Source: Siderastrea siderea (taxonomy: Eukaryota; Cnidaria; Anthozoa; Scleractinia; Rhizangiidae). Taken from it: a stretch of 64,000 nucleotides of DNA. This document shows positions 26,692 to 40,078 of the stretch, one piece after another. The stretch covers positions 51,546,730 to 51,610,729 of the forward strand of contig OZ034968.1 of NCBI GenBank assembly GCA_964030785.1, written 5' to 3'. The notes under the pieces were generated by a model. The model saw only the letters and a list, made by a program, of their open reading frames with translations, was not told where the DNA came from and searched no databases. The position numbers and the translations under genes were made by a program. Numbering within the stretch: position 1 is the first letter of the stretch; the number at the start of each line of letters is the position of its first letter.

Positions 26692-26762
26692 TTTTGTTGT
26701 TGTTGTTGTTGTTGTTTTTTGTTTGCTTGTTTGTTTGTTTTTCTGGTTGTTTGTTTGTTTGT
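26692..26762. repeat. (GTT)n / (GTTT)n microsatellite
   Basis: A run of GTT units passes into GTTT units. Several overlapping spurious ORFs on both strands come from this simple repeat. Confidence 0.9.
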
Positions 26763-26811
26763 TTTGCCAAAGAGGCAGTGTCTTGCTGCCCGGCAGCTGG
26801 ACACGGATCTT

Positions 26812-27075
26812 TTCGACGGAAAGGCTTGCTCAAACGTTCTGGAAGTACTCGATATTTGTTTAGAATTGCCAAGCGATTCAGAAAAGTATTTTCGTTTTGT
26901 AATTGTCAAATTTTCCGAGCTTGTGGACACTATTAAATCGCTATTTTCAGGAAACTCTCACAGAATTTCGACGGAAATTCTCCAAACAAACCTGCCAGGA
27001 GTATTCGAAATTTGTTCGGAATTACCAAGCGATTCAAGAAACCAATTTGGTTTTGTAGTTGATGAATTTCCTGTT
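26812..27075. repeat. two-unit tandem duplication, ~156-bp period
   Basis: Ordered blocks recur about 156 bp apart: GACGGAAA (about 26815 and 26970), then TACTCGATATTTG versus TATTCGAAATTTG, GAATTGCCAAGCGATTCAG versus GAATTACCAAGCGATTCAA, then TTTTGTA. In one plus-strand frame both units stay open and encode similar peptides with an ELPSDS core. Coding status is doubtful because the same frame runs into the microsatellite upstream. Confidence 0.65.
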
Positions 27076-27162
27076 TTGAGCATACTATAGAATCGCTTGC
27101 TCGATCGCCACAATAGTGACCTGTCACTGATGCTGTGAAGTTGTTACCTTGCCGAGAAATAA

Positions 27163-27184
27163 GCGCCCCCCCCCCCCCCCCCCC
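27163..27184. repeat. poly-C tract
   Basis: A run of about 20 C in AT-rich surroundings. It produces false Pro/Gly-rich ORFs and could be length-variable or an assembly weak point. Confidence 0.9.
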
Positions 27185-29336
27185 GCTTCGAATCACTTAC
27201 CACCCCCATGCAAAGATAGAAAGCTGTTTATATTAGCGTTAACCCCTTCTCAAATCGCGATAATTCTCCGAAACCAGCATGCCCGGCTTGAAGCGGCTTG
27301 TGTTGGAAACCGTGTCTACATGGCTGGCACCCGGGCATTTGTTTAAAGGTTTATTGCAATCGCAGTCCACCAAAACGTGTATAAGCGTTTGACGGCTTTT
27401 ACAGCAGTAACATTCGTAACCTTTCCCTAGCAAGCATGCTTTTGGTGCACAAAATGTTGTCTTACGGTACTCATGGCTATCAAATACTAGCCGTGTGTCT
27501 TGGAAAAAGGCACTCGAAGCTAGTGACATCGAAAAAGTTAGAAAAATAGCTGCGAAAAACCGGTCACTGATATACCGGATATTTCAAGTAAGAAATGCAA
27601 AATCGTACTGACAAAAAAGACTTTTCAGAAGCCTACAGTCATGTTTTTACTGTCACACAATCAGTGTGTTGATTCAAAGAAAAAGATTAGCATATTAAAT
27701 AGCGATACAATAACCTACAGTTGAATAAATATTTACATTTTTAGACAAAATGTGCAGAAACTTGACTTGTTTCGCACTTTTCACTTGGAACATATAGAAA
27801 GCACTGTTAACATGCCCCTCCCCTCTCCCGAACTCGCTGCTGAGCTACGGCTAGTTGATTTTTCCTGTTACCCAGTCCACCCGCGGTCCCTCAGGACTAC
27901 TTACAGTAAGGGTTTACTTGTGCTCTCTAGTACATGAGATAAAACTTCAATTTAGAAATTACAGAGCTCGATACAACAACAAAAACAAGGCTTATTTCGG
28001 CGAAGCCAGGTACGACCGAAACACGGGAAATGTTGTAATCTACAGAAAACGCAAAGGCGGAAAACAGGATTGCGAAAACTAAATAAAGACATGAAGACGT
28101 AAACAGAATATGACGTTTTTGCAAATAAACGGGTCGCCGGGGATAGTGGTGCAATTTCAGACCTGTGTTGAAGCCATTGTTTATTTGACCTTACAAGTTC
28201 TCTGGTAGTTAAGGGATGTTAGACGCTTTAAGGATTTTCGTTGCACCGATCTTACACTTTTTTAAATCTTACTTATGCCAAGTGTTGTTTGTTAAAAGAC
28301 CTCGTGGTGTTTGGTTAAGGGATTTCGCCTGTCTATCTGACGGAAATGCGAGTTAGCAATATTATTGTTTTTGTTGGGCACTCTAACTAACGTACGATAG
28401 TTCCCAACATTTACAGCCTTTACTAAACGTGAGCAGAAACCGTACTGCCGAGGAGCTTGAATTCGTTGTTAGGTAAGTATCGGTATCATGATCAGCTTGA
28501 TTTCGAATAATCGTTAAGTTTAAAATACTTGAACTCTTTGCGACAGGAATATACTCCTAGCTATGTTTACTCTGGATTTCAATTAACTATTTAAAAAATA
28601 AGCTTGCTTAATGACCAGCTCTTCTGGTTTGTATAAACTGGGTTTGCATGCAGTCACTTACTTATACGCAGTTCTACAACGCAGTCACAAAGAAACAAGA
28701 CCATGCACATAGAGTAATAACATTCGTAGTTTAACAACGTTTGTTAAAGGCAACTAAGTGGTGTCAGACCTTGATCGACGTTTGAACTACAAGCGTTTCT
28801 TGCGTCTTGCATCTCTGTCGGCGCTCGAATGGTGGAAAATAACTTATATACACTTCCTTTAAAAGGAAAACATCAGGTACTACAAAGCAAAAGGTTTTAC
28901 CGTAATAAGGTTTGTTAACATAAACAGAATACTAATTTTTCTTCCGCCATTAAATCGATCAGTTCGAGAATCTGATAAAAGTTAAAAATCATCTTAAGGT
29001 TATCGTACAGTCCGCGAAAAGTAACGATGCTTACGCTGCTCAACAGAGACATTATAAAATCAATAAAACGTTCCACTCGCAAATTACACTTATACCAGTT
29101 ACGATGTAATTTCTGTCGTGTTTTCTTATCAAAACAAAGTAGTGTTGTCAATCATAACAAATGTCAATTTTCAATTATCTTTGCACAAATTTCAGAAAAG
29201 TTACATTTTTTTATTCAGGTTTCGAAATCAAGTGTAGCAGACTCAGTTACAGAAATCGGAATGTTTATACTAACCACAGACTGCTTTCTTTAATATTGGG
29301 TTAAACTGCCAGAATTACTCACTCTTTTTCTGTTTA
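27185..29336. other. gene-free stretch, one cysteine-rich minus-strand ORF
   Basis: About 2.1 kb. The minus-strand ORF at 27239-27529 (96 codons) has clustered cysteines (CYCCK, then CDCN) but no recognised family, signal peptide or clear splice sites. I do not call it a gene. The rest shows short ORFs only. Confidence 0.4.
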
Positions 29337-29613
29337 AGGACGGTGCCTTATAATACGGAGGTGTCTTAGCACAGGTTATGACTATGTATGACAAATTTTG
29401 AGAGATAATTAAACAACCATAATTGTAAAAAAAAACTTTAAAATACAAAACAATGTGTGGCATTTTCTTTCCAAATTTAAGGTTAATTATCTCCGAAAAA
29501 TGCGTGGTTACCCCCAATTTTCTTTTTGGATTCCAACAGCCCTTTCTAATATTTGCTTTTCCCGCATAGTCATAGACCGCACAAAAATTATTTGTATTGG
29601 TAGGTGCCGTCCT
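29337..29613. mobile_element. ~277-bp MITE-like element
   Basis: The left end AGGACGGTGCC (29337-29347) and the reverse complement of the right end, AGGACGGCACC (29603-29613), match at 9 of 11 positions. The inner text around AATGCGTGGTTACCCCC resembles a repeat that I recall from coral genomes. A minus-strand ORF of 174 codons (29290-29814) crosses the element and carries no known domain; it is taken as chance. A related GGCACCGTCCC motif lies just to the right (about 29684), so the true edge may be further out. Confidence 0.5.
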
Positions 29614-32600
29614 GTGAAGAAACCTGGGTAACTCGGACCATCCTGAAATGCGCGGAAGACGATGCGCAGTATCAAAAGGAGGCACCGTCCCAGAAAGCAA
29701 ATTGACAACACTCCAACTAAAAGGAAACTGAACTTGGAAATAAAGTGAGCTCTGGTGTGTGTGGTACGGTCCTGGCTGATTGAGTATCGAGAAAGAATGC
29801 TTCATCCCTAACATGAATTGTCAATAACATTCACAATTCTCTGGACATATCAAACTTGAAGCTGAGATCTATCTCCACCCTATTTTGGCTAATTGGTAAC
29901 TTATTGGACAATTACACTGTTTATATAAAGTGTGTTAAGGGCACTAACAGTTTAACCCTTAAATAAGGAGTATTAGAATAAATTAGTAAAGTTTGCTCTT
30001 TCTTACGTGTGAATATATATTGAAATGCTAGAAAAAATCTAGGAAATGAAATCTGCTTCCCCAGATTTAAGAGCCGATGTTTCCTTTCCAAAAACAGCTT
30101 CACTTGACATAGACGAACTGTTCGAAATTACACAGTTTAAAAGCTAAACAAGACAGAGCACAACGAGCTGGGACTCCCATAGCGAGATGGAAAACGGAAA
30201 CTCGACATGTTATTGGAAAAACGGAACAGAGACCGAAAACCCGTTGCGCGCTGGAAGGAGAGTGGTGCCACTTAGCCTGTACTGACTGCCCTTCGTAAAA
30301 TCTATCAGTATCAAAATGAATGTACTTGGAGCGGTTTTCAAATGTGTCTTAATTTAAAACCAAAGTGAATTACTCTAGCAGTTCACAGAAGGCACCAGCA
30401 ACACAACGAACCAATCAGAACTCGAAGCAAATACAAGTAAAACGTGTGCGAACAAGTCACCATTGCTTTAGTTTCACATCTGATTGGTAGAGAAAAGTAG
30501 AGCGTGAAATTTAAGCAAAGCATGCTCTCCCATTTTCCTTAAAGATGGCATTTTTAAAGCAATTTAGCAAGAACTTTCAATACAATGCTAAAGGGAATCG
30601 AAGCAGGAAAAAAAATCAATTTCATTTTTCTGATGAAACCAATCTCAAAGCGTAATAAAGCAAAACGCGAATTCCTTTCGAAAACTAAAACTTTAATCGA
30701 GATGGCTCATTTTTAATTCCTTTGTTTTTCTGGGTGAATAAATTTTTATTTTTATATTATTTTATTTTCAGGTTTTTTTTTATTAATTTATTTTTTTTTG
30801 TTGGTACTTGTCTCTTCTTACTGTACTTTCGATACAGAAGATTTTCCCTTTTGCCAGCGAAAACACTCACTAAGTCCACTTGAAGATTTTCTTCTGTAGT
30901 AAATACTCTGAATCCGTCCATAAAGAAACGAGGTGTACAATTTAAAATTCCAAACGAAGCAAATGTCTGCAGAATTAAACTACTACGTGTGTCAAGCTTA
31001 CATTCAAAGTGCATTCTGTTTGTGATTCTTGCGTCAACCTCGCCCATGCGGAATATTATCCACTCGTTTTTTGGCATCACATGGATGTGAGATTTCTTCA
31101 CCAGGAAGTCCACGGTGAATCAGTAAATCACATGTCTCCTCTTTGCCTTAGAATGACTCTTCATTGTCCCGCGTTATTTAATTCCAACCCACTTCCGCGT
31201 CAGTTTTCATTCGGCCTTTTTCCTCTACACTCGGCGCTTTTAATATCTGATGTATTACAGCTGTACTAAATATGCTAAGTTATGAGAAACCTGCGAAGAG
31301 AGGCTTCGATGAAATGCGCTAGAAAATTCTATCCAGTTGGGCGGCGTCTTCTTTTGCTGCAGTGAGATTTTTCGCTTCTTATGCTGTTTACTCTTTCGTC
31401 AATTCACGTTGTCATGGTAACCTGGCACAGAATTCAAACTCATTTTTAGGGAAAATTGAATTATCAATAGCGAATTATATTATTCTCTATGTGGGCGCGC
31501 TGAAATCAATGAGTGCTGTATTCAAGCTGTATCCATTCCCACAAGAGATGCCCTGAAGGCATCTCGACAAAGCAGTAAATATTATTAGGCTCCGTTTTTC
31601 TTGATCTGTTTCAAAAAAGCAGTTGAAAGTTCAGCAAAAAGATTTATTTGACCATCGAGTTATAGTAAAGGTTCCTAATGGGTTATTATTCAAACATTTA
31701 GCAATCTCTAGCAGGTACAAGGCTCTTCTTCTCGTTTTAATATTTCATTTTGTCACGAGGCATTAATTATCATTTGAAAACATATTTTAAGTTACGGGTG
31801 TCATATATCGTATAAAAATTGAGTAATCGAACTCTTTTGTTAACAGCTGCAACGAAGGAACTGCAAAAAAATATGTGATCAGTATTAATCCACGGAACTG
31901 CTTTAAAGGTAGGCTCAAGTACAAACTCATGCCAGTCAGCGCATATATCTGTTATTATCATAACTGTCGTTTTGAGCACTTGAAAGGATGATCGGCTAGC
32001 CAAGCATCCGCGACGCCGGTGATAGCACCCAAACAAAAATTGCCGGCTTTAATGATACGTTTTACTAACAATAATTTAACAAGGCAAACATTTTAGAACG
32101 AAACCCCCAACGTGGTTAGCACAAAAGCATTATCCAATGGTGTACTGTTCCGTGTCTTCCGTATAAGGCACGAACTCTCGTATCCAAAATATTGAAACCT
32201 CACGACTAACTCGCGACTCTTTTTTTAATTTCCAGTGTTCGTAACTGCCTTTGTGCGAGAATTTAACTTGGGTAACATGTAAGAAACAGTGAATAGATAT
32301 TGGCCGGCTTTGCGTGTATTCCGCAGGACTAATAATAGCTTGTCCTTCGTTAACATGCAAAACAGCTTTCAAATTACTTATCCGTCGTTTGATATTTCTA
32401 GCAGCTTTTCAGATGGTTTGCCACTTTCGTCATTTGTCCAGTATGGCGGAATACATATATCTAATTTTTTCTATCTTTTGGTTGTTGTAGTTGTTGTTGT
32501 TTCTTTTTGCATCACAGGGGGAAAAAGTACCAATATTGCCGTTACGTTTGATTTTTTTTTTCAATGAGTAAAACTGTGAGTGTGTTCAATTTGGCTGTGT

Positions 32601-33400
32601 ATTGAGAACGGCTATTTACGTTTTCGCAGATTGCAACGTCAATCCTTTTAACTTTTATAAGCATAACGCCATTAAATTTGCAATCATGAGAAAATGACAC
32701 TGTTACCTCGTAGAGTCGACCTGATAGTGTTTTATTTGCAAAGAGAATATCAACGGATGGTACCGTTTTCTGCATTAAACCCAATTTAAGAGAGTGCTTA
32801 TGTAGGAGAATTCTTAGAAAATCTGGTCACAAACTGTTTACGCTAGCTGGAGCAAAAAAATCGGGGTGAGCACTTGCATTCGTATGAGTTACAATGATAG
32901 ATGGGTATAAATCAACAATCCAAATTTAAAATGCCACCAAGCCGACCTGCGAACCAGGTGGCCAAAAAATAACATTCACAATGTTTCCAGTCGAGACTTA
33001 CTGCTTAATACTTGGGGTTTTTCTTAAATGCAAACCTTGTTTTGTCGAGTTTTCTTAGTCCTTAGTAATTTTAGAAAGCCAAAACTTTAATACAGTTTTG
33101 TCCCTACATTCAAGTTTACCTACGAGTCTCAACAAGGATTTCATCATCTCACCAAACAAGATAAAAGTTATCCATCATTCTTATTTTTACCTTTCTAACA
33201 GATCTGTCTCCCCTTTTTTTAATAAAACACATAAGCTTTTAAAAAGGCTGTTTCTGATAGAAGTTTCTCAAACTCATTAATAATTCATAAAGAGAAAACA
33301 ATGGAAATCGCTACCCTGTCGATGGTTTGGATACCTGATCTTAATCAGCATAAAAACTTGCAAAAGTTGCTTTGAATTTCTCTAACAAACACGTGAAAGT

Positions 33401-33505
33401 GTGTTTGATAAGGTATCCAAACACCTTGAAGTCAGTTTAAAAAAACTCGGCTCCGCCTCGTTTTTTCGACCCACTTCCCGGTGTTTGGATATCCTGATAA
33501 AGCAC
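33401..33505. repeat. foldback (nested inverted repeats)
   Basis: The outer arms, 33401-33425 (GTGTTTGATAAGG then TATCCAAACACC) and 33480-33505, are imperfect reverse complements. Inside them an A-tract plus CTCGGC faces GCCTCG plus a T-tract. The whole can fold into one long stem of MITE type. A third partial copy of the TTTGGATACCTGAT motif lies just to the left near 33327. Confidence 0.65.
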
Positions 33506-36500
33506 TCCTTCTCGTGTTTGATATATTACGTATAGCCTCCTTTTACGTGAAAATACGAGATGGCGAACACCAAGCCTCGCTGTGAGAAAGAGGCTAAAGG
33601 TAGCCAGGAATGATATATTTTTGTCGATTTCCCTACAAGCGTAGACGAATAATTTTCATATGTGGATTTAACATAAACGCGGGGCCACGATCAAGCTCGA
33701 CCCCAGGTAAGCCGACGACGTTGCTGTGGATGGTGAGAATGATTCGGTGATTCACAATTAAGGAAATAAAATAAGGGTCTCCATCGAGATGACAAAACAA
33801 CTTCAAATTTTACTCGAGTATTGCAATATTTAACGAAGTAAGCTGATATAACACAAATAGATACCGGTACATTCATGGTATAATGGAGCGTTCCACCAAA
33901 TCTGCATTCCTCATTATGTAGAAAAAACATTGAACGACTGATTAGCATTAGCATGATGTTTAGCATAGCGTTTATTTTTGACACTTTTTCAAAGGTTAAT
34001 ATAGAAGTATCCAATTGAAATTTTGTATAAATTGCATATTAGCAGGCAATGGACATGAAATACTGTATTAAATTAAAGAACACACTTGCATGAAAAAATA
34101 CGTCTTCATTTCGTTCAAGCGACCGAAAGACTACTGCTAATGTCCACAAAGGTATACCAAGATTTCTCGTTGTCGTGACAATCGTTTCTGTGTAGTCTCG
34201 TGTTATTTTTGTTCAGTCCGCTTCCTGTATTTGTCTCAACCTTCAAACTCACTTACTTACTCTTTGGTTTTGAAAGGCAAAATAATATTCCCAACCGTCT
34301 GACCGTTTTGATTTAACTAAAACACCAACGTCATTCCTTTCAAACTCATCAATTTGTTAACAAATTTTTCTCAACATGATTGATGCAAATTGTGTCTTCC
34401 GCCGTGAAAAGCAAAAGGCATGGGCTGTGTTGTAAACATGGAATGTAATTAATGCCGTGTAACCTTGCATCTTCAGATGTAAAATAATTTACACACGATT
34501 ATCCGCAGACGTTTCTTATTTTCGAATTTATTTTTAGAACAGCATGTATATACATAGTAAATAGTATCTGGTGGTATTTTTTTATTCGCATGACAAATTT
34601 AATACTGAAATTCAGAAAGTACATTTTTCAGCAATAAAATAAGAGAAAGAACAAAACAACCTCATAAACCACAAAGGCGAAAGGAGCTTGTTGATTTTCA
34701 ACGATTCTGCGTCGATTGCAACAAACATTGGTTATTCTTATTTAATACGAATAAGTTATTAGCACATTTTCTATTTAAGTGATCTTTTGGAAAACGTTCG
34801 GTAAATGCCTAAACAGAAAGAGTTGTGTGCAAACGGCTTAACATTAAAAACACACCATACCATCGACAGACTACGCCGGGTTTTGTAATAAATTTTTGGG
34901 CAGCAGAAAAAAAAAATTAATCCAATCCTAACCCAAAACACTAAAACGACGCTTTAGCGAAACGCTGCTAATCGAAAAACCCAAATCTGACTAAAACACT
35001 TCTAAACCACCATAAAGAGATGTTTAGTAAGAGATACCTAATACAACATGTCGTTGTAGCTTAGAGGGAAGGCAAATCTATTTTGTTCAGATCTTGTGAA
35101 ATCAGAAATCGAGAGGGAAAAGCAACTGTTATCACGTTGAAACTGTTTACCACTGTCGTTATGCGTGCGTGGCTATAAGCCACCCTTGGTTAAGGATTTC
35201 AATGAAAAAAAAACACAAACTGGCTGAATTCAAAACGATTTTATGCTGATTCCGTTAGCTTCACAAACCAGCCATTCATAACGTTTATAACGTATCCCAA
35301 CGTTATACGAACAAGAGCGTTTTCCAATCTCAAAAACACAAAACAGTAAAACAGCGTTTAACCTTAAATATTTAAAATACTACCCGGAAAAAGCAATAGT
35401 TTATTTTTCGGTTACATAACGCAAATGGCCACAATCTTGAAGTAGGCGCGCAAATAAAATTATTTATCCCAGGTGGTTTTGTAATGCTGGTATGCCATGG
35501 AAATATAATCAGATACTGTTTATTTGCCGGCAAAATATTCGTTTTCTTTGCAGATCACGTACAGCAGTGTCATTATTAATGACTATAAAACTTCACTTCA
35601 TGCTACGCTTACATGGAAAACACCTCAGTGACGCTGATCACGGAAACTGAATACACCTTTTTAGTTGGTAGTCATGTGATCTATACAGTTTAGAGGTAAT
35701 TACTAACACTCAGCCGGGTGCCAGGAAAGAGAAAGGCGAATCATCTCTGTCGAGCAATGAAAATTCTAACTTCGTGGAGTTGGATTGTAGATAACAATGA
35801 AAAGAGAGGGAGGGAATAGTGTCGAAATTTCTTTCTTTCTTTCTTTTTGGCTTGTTTTTCTGTGATGCAAAAACAAAAAACGTAGAAAAATTCATTTGGA
35901 CGACGATATTTGCTCTGATGTGCGAAGATACTACTGACCGTTTTCAAATCTCTTGTAATTCTTAGAAAGAGTGGAAACATTTCTTCCTTTTTTTCAACTG
36001 GATTTCCGTGACCTGGTTTGCTTTTTTCCTTTATTCAATTCGTTATCGGCAAGTCTCTGGTTTAGGTTGCTATTTTTCAATATTTGCTCTATCTAGATTT
36101 TAGACTCCCTGCTGCGGACTTTTGCTGATAAACAGCTAAACGGGATGAAAAGGGATACCAACCTTGACTTTAATTTACGATTAATGCCATTAAAAAAATA
36201 GGAGTTTTATTAAATTGCATTAAGCTAAGATAAGATCGAATGTGTTGTTACTTTGGTAAACTGTTACCGCTTAGTTTACTTTACCATTATCTCAATGTAA
36301 ACAGAAAAGTGTTGCGGATTCATGATCATAACATAACATTTTATACCATATATGCCGACTAATTATTTTTTGGACAAACTGATCAACCCAAGAAATAGAC
36401 GACAGCCAAACGTCAGCATGATATATCATTCAAACCATTACTTCCATACTTTTGTTAAGAAAATAAATTCACAATGAGGAGTTAAAGAGGAGAAAAACTG

Positions 36501-38350
36501 CATTAGCTACTGATCAGCATACAAATAAAATCTATTTCCGCAAAAATGGAGCAAAGATAATCTGAGTTACCCCAAGCCTTTGTTCCTGGATAAGCATGTA
36601 TGTCGCCGGATCATCCACCAACTAATGCTTTTTTTCTCTCATGTTCTATTACTTTAGCTTCGCTTAATAGCATTGGTCCCTTAGCAACTGCTCCCTGAGA
36701 AACAACAGATTAAAAAAGCCGACAACGACGCCTTGCTTTATTTACAAAACTTACTTACCTATTCAAAAATATAAATTAAAGAAAATAAAAACATATGGTA
36801 GTTGCGTTATATTAAAGTTAAACTAGCCTGAAACTAGGAAGATTAAAACCATATTTGGTCAGTTTAAAACAGTAAACAAGTTACATCATTTCTTGCACCT
36901 GACTGCTTATTTTAACGCCATCCTAAAATTGTCCAGCAGAACACAAAGAAGTCCAACTAAGAAATATAATACAACACCAAAAGAAACATTATTTATTAAT
37001 GCCTACGACAAGAGTTGCAGCTCACATCGTTCCAAAAATGGGAACCTTTTGGGAATTTTTCTTCATTTCCGCTAATTTATTCAGTGTTCTTTTGTTGCAT
37101 CCATTTTCACCTTATTACGTTTCTCCAATTTTGATAGCTTGATAATCCATCGCTGTAAAATTCTCCATTAGTGGCAGGATATCGCCGTAAGTGCATTCTT
37201 GTCTATTTCTTTGCTATTACAATGTTCTTGGAAAATAATTTATTGGTAGATTATACCGCTCAAGTCCCGCTTGCCGACACGGCCATTGATTGGCTGATAA
37301 AAGTGCTTCATTTCCGAGCGCTCAACTTTACAAAGGCAGTCGCGAACACTCCATTCAGTGCGAAATAATCAAGTTTATCCCACACCTGCTTTCTGATGTT
37401 GTCAGTGATGTTTATCACATGTATATCTATCTTACAATAAAGCGGTTCCTTGCTTCCAATCCTGTGCAGTTAAGCGAATACAGATCCCGGGCATTTCCTC
37501 TGAGCAGATACCTTGCCCAATTCCAGACGAGGTAGGTTATCTTTTCAGAGGCGTATCAGATAGCAGGAAAAGGCGAGGACGTAAGCATAGCATAAAACGA
37601 TAAAACTGTCAGATATGCAACAGTATAAAATAACTCTAATGCGTACATTTAAAGCATTTACTTTGGCAGTGAGGTGATCAAAGACTGGGGTATTCTCGCC
37701 TGGAAAGACGCTAAGGTGACAAACAATCTCAAATTGCAGGTTAGCTCAAGAAAATTTTTAACTTATGTTAAATGTATGCGGCGAATATCGCTCCGAGAAA
37801 ACAGCAGAACCATAGCACAACAAAAATTGGATTAAAACCGAGCAAAATCGGACTATTGCAGCGTTACATTGATCGCATGGCTAGAATTTACTCAGCGCCT
37901 TTACATTAGTTTATTTATTTATTTATTTTTGGTTAAGCCTTCGCTTTCCTTTTTCACTTCTCTACAGCTTCAGGGTTATTTTCCAACTGAATCAAATTAC
38001 TTTTAATATGCTTATGACAGCTCACAAGCCTTTCGTTTCGTTCGCGTCTTTAAATCAGTCATATTCTTGGCTTACCTATCAATAGATCAGAAAAAAACGC
38101 TTCATTCAAATTTCTTTTGCATTAGGACGGCACAGTCGATTGCCTACAATCGACTGCAAATTTTTCAGTTGAAGACCAGGCGATTATTTTTATATTCACT
38201 GAAAGCTAGAGTAAGGAGCAATTTATAATTTGCAATTATTACCTGTGTTAAAATTTTAATTGTCTAAATTAGTAAGTTCAGTATTCCTTAGACGGTTTCA
38301 GGTTTCCGACGGAACTTGTTTGTTGCCATTAATTTGCCACCGACGTGCGC

Positions 38351-38367
38351 GAAAAAAAGAGAAAGAG

Positions 38368-38406
<39 letters not shown>

Positions 38407-38407
38407 A
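38351..38407. repeat. (GAAA)n microsatellite
   Basis: A tract of GAAA/GAGA units about 57 bp long. Lysine/Glu-rich and Phe/Leu/Ser-rich ORFs over it are artefacts of the repeat. Confidence 0.9.
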
Positions 38408-39690
38408 GTCAAAAACTGATTGTGCCAATAACTGACGACTGCATGCAGATTGATTAGCTTGCTGATTTTCCTTACAAACACCCTTTCTACAGTCCATTCT
38501 AAATTAATAATTAAAAACCCTAAAACTGTGTCAACGCTAATCATGCAAACTGGGAATGTTTTCACTAAAAACAATGTTGATTTTAAATTTACTTATTTTT
38601 TGAACAGAACACTTTAAGTTACAGCAAACAATTGACAAGGGTAAATTTCTCTATCCAGTTAATCTACAACTTGGAATTTTTGTTCATGGCAAATAATATG
38701 CAGACATCTCTTCTGAAAGGTTACCCTCATCGAGTCATTACTGAAGCTTTTTTGCCCACAAGACTCATTTTCCGGGCCATTAAAATATATCTTTATTTAT
38801 GTTGACTTGTTTAGTCTATGATTTACAGTTTTGGCCTTAAGTAATATGATTTTTCTTCGCGGGCGGCCTGAACCCGCAACCATAATTTCAGTAGTCCGAC
38901 GTACACTGCATTCATCCATGTTTACTGCTCAAGGGAGTATATAAACCACAACTGATATTTCAAAGTAAGTGTAGCAATTTATTTATGATCCCCAGATCAA
39001 AGAGGAAAAGTAAAGCTGATGAATCTGATAATTGTTTCTTCGAAATAGAACATTCACAACATAAAACATACAGCTAATAAATGTTGAGTTGCTCTGACCA
39101 AGAAAATAACAATTTTACCATAACAGTTTTGCGGAGTGATTAATTAAACAGTGATATTTATTTTATTTAACTTAGCAGGTTTTGAACTTTTGCTAACGAC
39201 GTTTTGCTCTTTCCCTCCAGTGAATTTTTATCTCCACACACTTTGAACAGAACTTTTAACTGGTGCAAAAACTGGCTGTGAAACTATTAGGCTATGCTCC
39301 GATTAACAAACATGTATCGTTGCAGATTTTGCCAATATCCATAATAACAAGATTTCAGTATGAAAAAAAAAAAACAGTTATCTTATCTTCGGAGAGAAAA
39401 TACTTAACAGCGAAGAAAAATCTCTGAACATGACGAGTTTCTCTTAACGTAAACCATCGAAAGACTTCTGTCTAGCTTCCTGTACTACCGGATATGACTT
39501 ACAGTTGTTTAGGCTTTGTCTCTCCATCGGCTCCTTTACAGTCGGCAAGATTATTAGTCTATTTTTGGCTTCCAAAGGGTTTACTATTAGACTTCTAGGC
39601 GCCAAAAAGTCCAAAAAAAGCCGAAACAAACTCAGGAAAAAATACTCTACTCAAGAGCGCTGTAATAATGATAATAACTGAAATGATGAA

Positions 39691-39865
39691 TACACTCTTT
39701 TTTGTTTACTTGTTTGTTTGTTGTTTTTTTATAAGAACCATTTCTATAAGAACGTTAAGGCTGAGATTTGCCCCCAAATTTAAGAAACTGTCTGGGCTAA
39801 AATAAGAACATCCTCAGGCTTAGCCAAATTTTACGCGTTCTTATATATATAAGAAAAGAGTGTTT
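39691..39865. mobile_element. ~175-bp MITE-like element with possible 5-bp target duplication
   Basis: The ends share ACACTCTTTT in inverted orientation (39692-39701 and the complement of 39854-39863). Subterminal TATAAGAACG and CGTTCTTATA also face each other. ATGAA flanks both sides (39686-39690 and 39866-39870), fitting a target-site duplication. No coding capacity. Confidence 0.5.
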
Positions 39866-39880
39866 ATGAAAATCATGTAT

Positions 39881-40078
39881 TAGAACTGCGGGATGAATAG
39901 TTAAATGTAAAGACCATCGCAGTTATAGACGCAACTTTTGCAGTTGCGAAAAGAAAGCGTGAAAAAAATTCAGGCTTGTACGGGATTAGAACCCTTGACC
40001 TCTGCGATACCGGTGCAGCACTCTTACCAATTGACCTAACAAGCCAACTGGGAGCTGGTCATTAACTCGGTTATATAT
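39881..40078 (-). mobile_element. tRNA-derived SINE, diverged copy
   Basis: On the minus strand this copy has a tRNA-like head (about 39970-40046) with a TTAGGTCAATTGG-type A box and a degraded B box. A body with AAGTTGCGT-like and GAGGATCTTC-like phrases follows. The same head and body occur as near-identical copies at 62456-63037. This copy carries many substitutions and is much older. Confidence 0.7.

Larger units (their letters stand above)
29614..39690. other. ~10-kb gene-free stretch
   Basis: Only short ORFs, none with a recognisable domain. It holds a foldback at 33401-33505, a GAAA microsatellite at 38351-38407 and short T- or A-rich tracts. No RNA gene recognised. Confidence 0.45.

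Noticed and set aside
26617..27090. 157-codon plus-strand ORF
   Set aside because: Its first half is translated microsatellite; only the tandem duplication in its second half is worth noting.
29290..29814. 174-codon minus-strand ORF
   Set aside because: It runs through a MITE-like repeat and shows no domain; repeat-derived chance ORF.
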